This document shows positions 14,001 to 23,303 of a DNA stretch of 64,000 nucleotides, piece by piece. The translations under genes were made by a program, and so were the position numbers. The notes beneath the pieces were generated by a model, which worked only from the letters and a program-made list of their open reading frames with translations, was not told the origin of the DNA and did not search any database. Every line of letters begins with the position of its first letter. The first letter of the stretch is position 1. The stretch lies in the NCBI GenBank assembly GCA_023678885.1, contig CM042958.1:16920852-16984851 (forward strand), given 5' to 3'. The DNA is from Pogostemon cablin (taxonomy: Eukaryota; Streptophyta; Magnoliopsida; Lamiales; Lamiaceae).

Positions 14001-17000
14001 TGAACACATGCATCAAGACAAAAGATACAGCACACATCTTATTAGTTCTTACTTCTTATTCACTGACCTTCCAAACATCACTGGAAGAGTTTGAGAAGCA
14101 ATCCTCTGCCCAGACTGCCCCACTATCTTGTCCCAAGTATTTTCGTACTTCATAGTTTTGGTGCTATCTAGAGGCCAAAAGTAATGAGTCTGCAGATGCA
14201 CAACAGAAATCCATCAAATCATCTACTTGCTCTCAACTTTCAAATACCAAAGATAAACAGCATGAAATAGAAGTACTAAAAACTGAAATGAAAATTTAAT
14301 AAGACCATTAATGTCCCTTTCTGCAGTATACTGAGCTATAGATTTCTACATTACTAAATGAAAATAAACAGATTTACAGTAATTATAGACAAAGAAGTAC
14401 TTGCAGACAATATACAAGAATTGGGAAAGACACATCAGGTAAAGAGTATGTTGCATTTAGGGTAATTTCATGGAGCTATAAGATTCCAACAAAAGAAACC
14501 AGTGAAAGAAGTAATGAGAAGAAGAATCAGTGACGATATCTTCTGGAGATACAACGGTAGTGTCATTTGACGACAATCTATAAGTTCAACAGTCACTTCC
14601 TCACCAAGTATTTCATTTCAAATAAGATCTGCTTAATAGTAATCGACTTCATATATCTGAAATCCCCATCAGATTTTTGCGATGAAAAATAAACTGAATT
14701 TTCCAGGTACTTGCAGTCTTGCCTGATCATTTGAGTTTTGTCCTATGTAACGACAGTAATCAATTTCACTTCCAATGAGAACATTTGCACAGTGCTCATC
14801 TAGTCTGTCCAGTAACTCTTGAAAAATCTCTTTTTGCATTCCATCCTAAAAAGGTGAAGGAAATAATTTGTGGGCATGAAATGAAACCATTGTAGGGGGA
14901 AAAGATAATGAGCTGATGCTAGATGAAAAAGATTCTCATTTGGCAAATTTTTCTTGACGCACACCTGATTTAAATCCCTTGGCGCTCGATTACTTGTAGC
15001 CACAAGAACAGTTCCTCTACTCAATAATCTGCTTAAAATTCCAGATAAGGCCACAATAGCAAATACATCAACTGTCTGCAAAAAAAGACGATGTTCATTT
15101 ATTCTACCCACAAGAACCAAGAATATGAGTGAGACCTCTCAAGACAACTATACAAGATATACAAACATTAGCTATCCTAATTTCATGAGCCTGCAATAGA
15201 AACATGGACAGGCTAACTAACTCAACCTACATCAGCGAATAGATGGTTTGATAAAGAATGTATGTATTTCTAAAACCAATTATTGAAATATCTATTTTTT
15301 TTACACTGGTTTTATGATACAGTAATCATAACTTGGCGTAGTATCAAGACAAATTCACTGAAGAAGAGATCAGATAGATAAATACCAAACCTGTATCTCA
15401 TCAAAGCAAAGAACACTAGCTCCTCTATGAAGTCCTTGTCTATCAGCAAGAAACTTGTCAGCAACAGCTGGAAGAATATTCTTCATATTCATTTCTTGCT
15501 TGTATCTTTCTTCTTCAACTAGCCATTCCTTAATTTTTGTATCAAATGGAAGATTCACAACCCAGTTGGAAATGCTAGATTGAAGAGAGTCATCTGTCTT
15601 TTGACTCTTCCACACTTTATGCATGACATCATGTATTTGAAGCATAGCCTGACAATTATAGTTGAACAAATTTTAGATAAGAAATAAGTACATGATGAAA
15701 TGATATGACTACGGATAAAAATAGACCATCTGATGCCTCTTAAGCACCTTACATTTAGAACATCAAGATCTTTATATAATTTAAAAGTTCTTTCTCAGAT
15801 TCTCTGAAACTTGTTCTGTTTTACACACTCAATTCAATTTCCAGTGTTCAACTTTTATATGCATACTAGAATTTCAATAAGAAAGACATGAAACGAGTCA
15901 TAATCCAGAAAAATCACGGACATCTGTAATTCAGTATTGTGTCAACTGATCACCAACTTGAACTCATTAGAAGTTGGCTTAAAATATCTGATATCTGTTT
16001 ATGGGATTTATGATGCTGCTAAATAAAACTATGAATTCTAAACTGTAAGCTTCTTCCCTGGAAAAGAACTCTAGTTGGTGGGTGCATTTATCTTATTGAA
16101 TTTTTGCAGATTGTTTATTAACAGCAGACAACTCTTTTAGAGAGTTGAAAAAATAAAAAAAAAGCACGTTACTTTAAAAACTTTCTTCAATATCTCAATA
16201 TAATGATCTTTGAGTACACCATTTTCAATACTAGTATATCATGAAATGAAAAGTGGAATTAAGCACTTGCCTCATGAAAGTGAAGCGGCCTCCAGTGTTG
16301 AACAATTCCTTCTGTGGCACTGTAAAACATGTCCATGAGCATTGTCTTCCCTAATTAAGGCACAGCATAGTGATTTTAGTTTCCCACTAACCTAGAAACA
16401 ACTATAAAACCCAACTTGCAAGAATTTACTGGGTAAGCAATATACTAAGCAGCAATAAAATTCTTCAATCGAAGATAAGAAGGATGTTATAACACAATGA
16501 AGTTAATTAAATATAATAAAATCATATAAGATAGTTAAGAGAAAGGGGAAATTTTGAGTAAGATGCAGCAGCAAACCAATTCCAACATTTCCGTATATGT
16601 ACAGTCCTTTTGGAGCTGGAGGAGCAGTGGGACGCTGACCAACCAGCAAATCTAGTTTCTTTTCTCTATTAAGATATGATACCCATTTTCCCACACCAGG
16701 TTCAACATTATCAGATTTTCTGATAAATCAAGACAAGTCCATCATTAGAGGAAGGAATTAAAGTGGCAGAAAAGAAATAAGTAGCAGTTGATCTTTCAGG
16801 TGTCCATGCCATTAATCATTAACCATAAAGTTTTCCAAAATATAAACCTACCTACTAAGTCATTCAGTTCATTAACATCAATCTTAACTCCCTTTGGATC
16901 CAAAGAAAAAAATTCGACCTTTTCTTTTTTAACTTAGATTGAATAAAGATTAGACATATATCTCAACGTGCTGCATCCTGCTACATCCATTTTTATCAAA

Positions 17001-18921
17001 AGCATACTGCATTCCACGACATTAAGCACCTAGACCCACCTAGACATTACATTTTAACTAAAGGTTAGCACAGCCTCCAGTACTGGTATCCTATCTTGCA
17101 TAAAAATATGAATAACCTTTCATTAGTTAAAATCTGTGGCATTCCTGATTTCATGGACAAGCCTTTTCCTCAATCACAAAAGCATCCCATTGAAATAGAA
17201 TTGAATTCCTAGGCAGCGTACCAACTCAATATCCAATTTTGGCAGCAAGGATCATTTTTTTGGAAGGATAATATATCTGAGTCCAGATAGAGACATTTCT
17301 GTTTTTCGTAGGTTCATCAAGCTAGTTTACCATGAATAGCTAGCACAAGATAAGCAAGATTATCACCAAAAAGATCCAAGGGAAATATTTGAGAAACTTA
17401 AAAAATGGATCTACTTTCAATTCTATACGATTCATGTTTATGAAAAAGTGGACAATATTACAGTATTTATAAAATTAATTTTCTGAAAAGAACAAAAAAT
17501 TAATATTTAGTGTGAAAATAAGTTTATATCTTATTATAACCATTGCCTTATTACAAATATCAGAAAAAAATCATCACTAGATTTCAAAAGCCTTAAACAC
17601 CAACAATATGTCATAAGATTATGTAAAAGATTCATACAAGAAATTTTATTTTGTTATTCACGTCTTCAAGTTCTACACATTATTGATTAGATTGTGAAAA
17701 TGTTACATGATCATTACAACTTCATAATATATAATAGACTATATTGAAATGTTATTGATGTACTTATAAAAGTAATTTATTACAATTTAATTTATATTCT
17801 TTTATTTGTTCAGCATTTTCTAAGACAGAAGTTACTCAACTAATTACAAGATATATTCATTAAATTGGTAGATGAATACTTAAAAAAAAACACACAACGA
17901 AGAAACAAAATCAAATTGCTGAAGTAGTAGTTAGTCTCCAGCTCTGCTACAAGCATGTGGCACGAGGCAAGCAAACAGATCCTAATCAGAACATACAAGA
18001 CTTATAAAGAGGATGCAAAGTTTTTTCCTCACCTTAACATCTAATTTGGGAAAATGTTACGACGCTTTTTCACAGACGGTGATGCATCTCCCTGTTGTTT
18101 TGCCTTGGCTTCCTCCAACATAAGCCTCCTCCGCTCATTTTCCCGTTTCTCATCCCATTTAGCAAGGTTTTCCTGTGAAACCACACTAAGTAAACATAAG
18201 CAAAGCATGTGCATGAACCAAATTGAAAGCATCATCTCAAATTTAAACCCGACATGATATTCCTCCATCTCTCTCTCATATTGGTCCAGCCTCCCGAGCA
18301 AATTATCCAGTTCAAAAGCAACCTTCTCCTGGTAAGAATCATGCTTCAGCTTCCCTTGATTAAAGAGACTTTTATAATAAGCATGTGGCCCTGGAATTGA
18401 GAATGAGAATCAAAGCAAAACCTAAGGAAAACTCTTAAGAGAAAGTAAACCCTTGAAAAACCACACATTTGAACTACTAACTTCTTAAAAAAAAAAGTTT
18501 TCATCTTAATTTGGGTGGGAATAACTAGAGTTCTAGTTCTGAGTCTAACTTCCTTGTTATTGAACACCAAAAATTTGTAGAACCAAGAAAGTAAATAATA
18601 TACGACATAATTTCAATTCATATGCTGGTTTTTCTTCTCTGTATGCTCACGACTTCTCGGTATCTTGTATATGCTTGCACCAACCAAAAACACTCGAAAG
18701 TCGAAATTGAAGCTTGACATACATGTAATAAAGAAAAACACAGTCCAGACGATCAATCCCTAAAAATCAATTATTGTGGACCCATATTCATACATGCACT
18801 AACCCAGGCGCCTCGAGAGTGAAGAATGTGGGCGATCACAGTAAACCCGAAATTGGGTGATGGGAAATTTCAAGGGTTGATCTGAGAATCTAGAAGACAC
18901 AAAAAACAGAAGTTTTTTCAT
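5040..18921 (-). CDS. AFG1L: AFG1-like (LACE1-type) AAA ATPase, 14 exons, in-frame TAG in exon 3
   Basis: AFG1/LACE1 family P-loop ATPase; relatives act in mitochondrial protein quality control. Minus-strand exons, first to last: 18804-18921, 18254-18390, 18033-18172, 16577-16719, 16271-16350, 15391-15648, 14965-15075, 14723-14845, 14068-14189, 13920-13989, 12638-12730, 12023-12150, 11564-11705, 5040-5117. All phases agree and give 1743 nt (580 residues). Walker A GNVGIGKT is at about residues 175-182, Walker B VLCFDEIQ at about 285-292, and ATSNRAP follows near 318-324. The C-terminus reads ASRLIEMQTPLYLEG. The basic start MKKLLFFVSSRF suggests an organelle presequence (inference). Oddities: TAG at 18041-18043 is codon 129 in frame; GC donors follow exons 5, 8 and 12; and copia element A fills the last intron. 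Exon 8 could instead end at a weaker GT donor (14711), adding four residues. Family call is firm; function of this allele is uncertain. Confidence 0.86.
5257..6236 (+). repeat. 5' LTR of copia element A
   Basis: Starts TGTTGTATATG and ends TTCATAAGA. It matches 10441-11419 almost base for base. It should hold the element's promoter. Only the 3' part (from about AGGGTTTCTTAAGTG on) is shared closely with the LTR of element B. Confidence 0.95.
6239..6254 (+). promoter_or_regulatory. Primer binding site of element A
   Basis: TGGCGCCGTCTGTGGG begins two bases after the LTR. TGGCGCC fits the 3' end of a tRNA such as Lys or Asp rather than the initiator Met tRNA usual for copia elements (inference). 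The same site follows the 5' LTR of element B. Confidence 0.7.
6308..10348 (+). pseudogene. gag-pol polyprotein of copia element A, inactive
   Basis: Starts ATG at 6308. Gag is followed by a CCHC knuckle (CFHCNKPGHYKKQC), protease, GAG-pre-integrase (VWHGRLGHISERG), an integrase core with DNGLEF, reverse transcriptase (QMDVTTAFLHG, YVDDIL) and RNase H (ends with TAA at 10346). Lesions against element B: protease DSG is DFG (7235-7237 TTT); one base is lost near 8138, giving TGA at 8141; TGA at 8398; TAG at 8884; TAA at 9226; and a 28-bp tandem duplication at 9456-9511 shifts the frame. No functional polyprotein is possible. Confidence 0.93.
10441..11419 (+). repeat. 3' LTR of copia element A
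   Basis: Near-identical partner of the LTR at 5257-6236, ending ATAAGA directly before the GTATA duplication. Differences are scattered single substitutions and tiny indels. Confidence 0.95.
13000..13709. mobile_element. hAT-like non-autonomous element in an AFG1 intron
   Basis: The body is 13008-13701, between 8-bp duplications CTATAAAC (13000-13007 and 13702-13709). Termini are inverted: CAGCGGCGGACCCA on the left and TGGGTCCGCCACTA on the right. An 8-bp duplication is the hAT signature. No transposase frame is present. A Stowaway-like MITE (13424-13650) is nested inside. It sits in the intron between exons 10 and 11. Confidence 0.8.
13424..13650. mobile_element. Stowaway-like MITE nested in the hAT-like element
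   Basis: Begins CTCCCTCCACGGCCATG after a TA and ends GAGACGGAGGGAG, so the ends are inverted. The right-hand TA is degraded to TG. The interior matches the MITEs at 33296-33521 and 53106-53320. Confidence 0.75.
18041..18043 (-). other. In-frame TAG in exon 3 of the AFG1-like gene
   Basis: Exon 3 reads ...RRNIFPN, TAG, ML, then joins exon 4 (RKSDNVEPGVGKWV) at a strong AAG|GTGAGG-type donor. The 140-nt exon has exactly the phase exon 4 needs, so this is a point nonsense change rather than a frame error. It falls before Walker A. Confidence 0.8.
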
Positions 18922-19346
18922 GTTTCGTCTTTGATTTCTCTTTTTCTTGTTTATCTGCTTGATTCTCTTCTTTCTGTCTCACTTCTGATATCAACTGTAA
19001 TCTTTAAGAAGAATTTCATGAAAGTTCCTTTTGCTCGACAGAGGTTAGTTATAATTAGGCGCTGATGTTCGTATTTAGTAATTGTGACGTGGCTCAGCTT
19101 CATCCAGCCACTTTACAAATTACTAGTATTTCTTAATTATTTCTGTCTAGTTGAGCAATTTAGATGAATATATAAACCTCTGCACTTCTTTTTTTTTTTT
19201 TTGGTGTGTATATTTTAGTTACGATTTATGTATTGATGCTGAATCAATTGTTTCAACTTGATAAACTAGAGAGTAGTATTACCTCTTAAGCATGATTCTA
19301 ATGACGAATAGTGCATTTCCTTTTTCTTCATCTCTGTGGATAAATA
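18922..19346. other. Spacer between the AFG1-like and PPR genes
   Basis: On the minus strand it holds the AFG1 5' leader and the PPR 3' flank. A 22-codon upstream frame (18951-19019, minus) starts with ATG and stops before the AFG1 start. A T-rich run lies at about 19190-19202. Nothing else seen. Confidence 0.4.
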
Positions 19347-21257
19347 TCAGGTCTTAATTAGATGCTGCAACAGTTTATCTTCGGACAACCTATTCCTTCC
19401 GTTCAAACTAATGACAGAAAGATAACTCCATGAACAGTAATTAGGTGCAATTCCACTTTCCACCATCTGCATAAACAACTTTAAAACTCGTTGCAACTCC
19501 CCTTGATTGCAAAAGGCATTGATTATTAGTCCATAGCTTTCAGAGTCAAGAATGCAGCCTCTCATCTTCAGGTCCTCAATCAGCCTCACTGCAGCTCCAG
19601 CTTTTCCCTGTTGGCAAAACCCTCTGATTAGACCATTAAAAGTCGATGCCACAGGGAAAAAACGGAGACTTATCATCTCATTCATGAGCTCAACTGCTTC
19701 CTTCATGCACCCTTTTTTGCAGTATTGTCGAATCAGACTTGTATAAACGGGAGCACTTGGGACGTCTCCACCTTCTTTCATCATATCAAGAATTTGCTTT
19801 GCTTCATTTACATTGCCCTCTTCAGCTGATCTTAGAATCATCAAGCTACGAGTTGAAGCACGAGGAAACCGGTTCTTCATGTAGTTAAGGAACTCAAGTG
19901 CTTTATCTGGACAACTATCCTTGTATAAACCGTATAGAATGCTATTGTAAGGAGCTATACGGCCACCACAACCCTTTTTATCCTCTTGCATTAATTCAAA
20001 GATCTTGAGTCCATCCCGAGTCTTTCCAGACGAGCACATTCCATGTATTAGTGTCTCAAACGTGACAAAGTTCCATAAAACGCCAACCCTTTTCATTTCA
20101 TGGAACAGATCAAAAGCTGAATCCAACATATGAGCCTCACAAAAACCTTTGATCAGAACATTATATGTCCCCGTGTTTGGGAGACATCCCCTCATCTCCA
20201 TTTCCTTGAGAAAACCACATCCTGCTTTTATTTTTCCTGCTTCAGCAAAACCTCTCATCAAAGTGTTGTAAACCACAACATCATGAGTCCCTCCCTTCGC
20301 CTCAACTCTGTTCAATACCTCAACTGCCTCTGATATTCGCCCTGCATTGCATAGGAGTTCTATTATCTTAGTTAAAGCAACGACATCAGGCACAAATCCG
20401 TTGCCAAAACATTTTTCCATCATCACCAAAGCCTGCACTAGATTGCTCTCATTACAGTACGCTGATATCATAGTATTGAATGTCACATCACTAAATTTCT
20501 CCATTTCGTTCATTAAGCTTCTGGCTCTACCGACCTTTCCATTCTTACAAAGAGCATGAATTAATGTATTGTATACAACAACATTTACCTTGACATTATT
20601 ATTCTTCATAACTTGAAGAAGCTTAAAGCCATCAGCTATCCTATTCGTTAAGCAAAATCCTTTCATCAGAATCCCATAAGTGTAATCATCAGCTTCCATA
20701 CCACTCCCCATCATTTTCTTCCTGTAGAATTCCCTAGCAATATCGATATCTTCCTTCACCAGAACATCAAGAATTGTATTAAACAGTTTCAAAGAAGGAG
20801 CAGCTTTCCCAAACTTGGGTACCATATCAAGCACTCTGATCACTTCCCTGATCATTCTAGCCCGTGCGAAACCACGTACAACAGTGATGAAAATGTCTTC
20901 ATCTGGGAACAATCCAATTGTCTTAGGCATTTCGTCGAGCAGCTGTTCGACAATCTGAAATTGTCTAAACGTACAGAGCTTATGGATCAAAGCTCGGTAT
21001 GTGTACACAGTGTGTGTGAAACTGGGGATTTTCGAGGCCCATTCGAAGGTTTGTAGAGCTTCATTTGCTGATTTCTGCTCTAAAATGAGATGAGCTATTC
21101 GCTGTTGGTTAGGAACCAGAACAGAGTTGGCTACTGTGGCTGAGATGAATCTCGATTGAATGTTGGAGAAAGGTAAGAACCGCCTTATATCAATTCTTCT
21201 TGTTAAGAGTTTCGAGAGTTTGAAAATATTAGACATAGGATTACCAACTTCAGTCAA
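19347..21257 (-). CDS. P-type pentatricopeptide repeat protein, probably mitochondrial
   Basis: An uninterrupted 636-codon frame without introns, as usual for plant PPR genes. The N-terminus (MTEVGNPMSNIFKLSKLLTR, then RRFLPFSNIQSRF) is rich in Arg, Ser and Leu and looks like an organelle presequence; a start at the second Met (residue 8) is also possible. From about residue 90 the protein is made of 35-residue P-type repeats, for example VVVYNTLIHALCKNGKVG, GTYNVLIKGFCEAHMLDS and STFNGLIRGFCQQGKAG. No E, DYW or SMR tail is present. P-class proteins bind organelle RNA for stabilisation, splicing or translation; the target cannot be read from this sequence. From memory it resembles the Arabidopsis protein At2g17525, a tentative match. 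The gene is intact and reads the same way as the AFG1-like gene downstream. Confidence 0.93.
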   Translation of the reverse strand: MTEVGNPMSNIFKLSKLLTRRIDIRRFLPFSNIQSRFISATVANSVLVPNQQRIAHLILEQKSANEALQTFEWASKIPSFTHTVYTYRALIHKLCTFRQFQIVEQLLDEMPKTIGLFPDEDIFITVVRGFARARMIREVIRVLDMVPKFGKAAPSLKLFNTILDVLVKEDIDIAREFYRKKMMGSGMEADDYTYGILMKGFCLTNRIADGFKLLQVMKNNNVKVNVVVYNTLIHALCKNGKVGRARSLMNEMEKFSDVTFNTMISAYCNESNLVQALVMMEKCFGNGFVPDVVALTKIIELLCNAGRISEAVEVLNRVEAKGGTHDVVVYNTLMRGFAEAGKIKAGCGFLKEMEMRGCLPNTGTYNVLIKGFCEAHMLDSAFDLFHEMKRVGVLWNFVTFETLIHGMCSSGKTRDGLKIFELMQEDKKGCGGRIAPYNSILYGLYKDSCPDKALEFLNYMKNRFPRASTRSLMILRSAEEGNVNEAKQILDMMKEGGDVPSAPVYTSLIRQYCKKGCMKEAVELMNEMISLRFFPVASTFNGLIRGFCQQGKAGAAVRLIEDLKMRGCILDSESYGLIINAFCNQGELQRVLKLFMQMVESGIAPNYCSWSYLSVISLNGRNRLSEDKLLQHLIKT

Positions 21258-21353
21258 TCCTCTACAAGCAAAAAGAATTTAGCTTTCGAACTTCTCTTGA
21301 CATTCTCGCCTCGTATACAATCCTGTCACCGTACTCCTAGAAAAGAAATAGTA

Positions 21354-21617
21354 CCCCGTGTCTCATTGGAGTTGACACATTTCACTTTCGTTTTTGGTTT
21401 GTCCAACTAAAGTTGACGCATTTTCTTTTTAATACATAGGACCTACACAAAAACAATTAATCTATTCTCATTGCTCATATATTACCTCTAATACAACTAC
21501 CCACTACACACTAAATATTATTTCTCTCACTTTACTTCACTTTACATTAAATTATTATACTCTTTAATCTCCGTGCCCAAAAATAATTGTATATCAATTT
21601 CTCCGGAACGAATAGAG
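21354..21617. mobile_element. Degenerate Stowaway-like MITE
   Basis: Begins CCCCGTGTCTCATTGGAG after TA and ends near CCGGAACGAATAGAG before TA. The interior repeats GTTGACACATTT / GTTGACGCATTT, as in other MITEs of this type. It lies just upstream of the PPR gene. Confidence 0.5.
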
Positions 21618-21846
21618 TAGTTTTTAAGCATTTCATCAAACAGTTCCTCTCCAAACTTACTGCCGTTTTCATTATCGCGGAATACTGAACTGGTCTGCTG
21701 AGAGAAATAAACACAATTTTATCTCGAGAAAGATAATGAGAGTACACTAGCGAAGTACTCTGCAATTGAGATTCTGAGAAAGAGCAGAAAGTGAATATCG
21801 AAACCTTAACTTCTCCGCCAGCAGTTGCCCCCTTACTGTTCTTTTA

Positions 21847-23150
21847 GGTTGTGTTTGAATGGTAGGATTTGAGAAGAGATTTATAAATCATTCCCTTGAA
21901 TCATTTCATTGGATAAAATTGAAATAAATGAATTTATAAGTTCAAGATTTTAAATCAATGGATTTCAAATCAATGAATTTGATTTTGAATTTTTTAATTA
22001 TTTTTAAATGGATTTCAAATCCTCACATAAACCATGTCATTTGAAATCATTCCATGTGATTTGAAATCATTCCATTATTGTGTAATTGTTATATTAATAA
22101 AAATAATATATAAAATTACTAAATTAATTAAAAATATATAATATTAATTTTTTATTTTTTTATATTTTAAATTTTACCACCCAGTCTATCACCTACCCAC
22201 CGCACCCCCGGCCACCCACCCCAAAAAAAAATTTTAATAAATTTTTAGATTTTTAATATTTGAATAATAAAAATATTATCCCCCTCCCCCTATCTCTCAC
22301 CCACCCCCACCCCACCCCACCCCACCCCACCCCACCCCAAAAAATTATAAAATTTTAAATTTTAATATTTAAATAAATAATAAAAATATTATCACTCAAT
22401 CTACCTCTCCACCCAACATACCCCTCCACTCACCATCCCAAAAAAAAAAAATTTATAAAATTTTAGATTTTAATATTTTAAAAAAAAATATATTATCACC
22501 CAAACCACCATCCCCACCCCACCCCACCCCACCCCAACCCATCCCCATCAAAAAAAAATTAATAAAATTTTAGATTTTATTTTTTAAATATTAAAATCTA
22601 ATTTTTTTTTAAAAAAAATGATGGGTTAGGGGTGGTGAGAGTGGGGGTGGGGTGGGTGGATAGATAGGGTGGTAGGATTTGGGTTGTAATATTTTTATTA
22701 TTTAAATATTAAAATATAAAATTTTATATAATTTTTTTTTGGATAGGGGTGGTATTGGGCGGGGTGAGTAGGGGTATGGTTGGTGGTAATATTTTTTATT
22801 ATTCAAATATTAAAAATCTAAAATTTTATAAAAAAAACTTGGGGATGGGGTGGTGGGAGGGGGTAGGTAGGAGGTAGGTTGGGTGGTAGAATTCCCTTTA
22901 AAAATTATTTTAAATAAAATTTTAGATTTTAATATTTAATACAATAAAATTTTATTATTTTTATTTTTCATATATAAAATTCTATTTTAAAAAATAATTT
23001 TTAAATTATGGATTTGAAATCCTTTCAAAGATCCATAATTTATCAAAATAGTAAAATTCAAATGAATTGATTTAAAATCTAAAAAATTTAAAATTCACTT
23101 ATTTACAAATTTAATAAATTTGAAATGACTCAATTTAATCGCGGGATGTT
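21847..23150. repeat. Large AT-rich fold-back with C-rich and G-rich tandem arms
   Basis: The left arm repeats an AT-rich unit (AAATTTTAATATTT, AATATTATCACCCA) with runs of CCACCCCACCCC at about 22180-22560. The right arm carries the reverse complement with GGGGTGGGGTGGGTGG at about 22620-22900. Outer flanks share GGATTTCAAATCC-type sequence. The left flank has a relative at 63672-63940. No coding content and no clear target duplication; boundaries are approximate. The element ends just before the second PPR gene. Confidence 0.7.
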
Positions 23151-23153
23151 GGT

Positions 23154-23303
23154 GGGTACGAACATTAGTTATAGCGATGTAAGGTATTGATTTCTTTTAT
23201 AATGAGCAAAAGAGCAGCGGAGCAAACCTGGGTACGAACATTAGTAAAGCGATGTAAGGTATTGATTTCTTTTATAATGAGAAAAAGAGCAGCGGAGCAA
23301 ACC
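23154..23303. repeat. About 75-bp tandem duplication at the 5' end of a PPR gene
   Basis: GGGTACGAACATTAG ... AGCAGCGGAGCAAACCT occurs twice back to back (23154-23229 and 23230-23303) with a few differences. Each copy carries an ATG and the residues KRAAEQT. Confidence 0.93.

Noticed and set aside
13952..14155. 67-codon plus frame
   Set aside because: Antisense shadow of AFG1 exons 9 and 10.
21547..21765. 72-codon minus frame upstream of the PPR gene
   Set aside because: Overlaps a degenerate MITE; no recognisable motif.
22300..22340. CCCCA repeats taken as interstitial telomeric DNA
   Set aside because: Plant telomere repeat is TTTAGGG; the unit here is CCCCA within a larger AT-rich tandem block.
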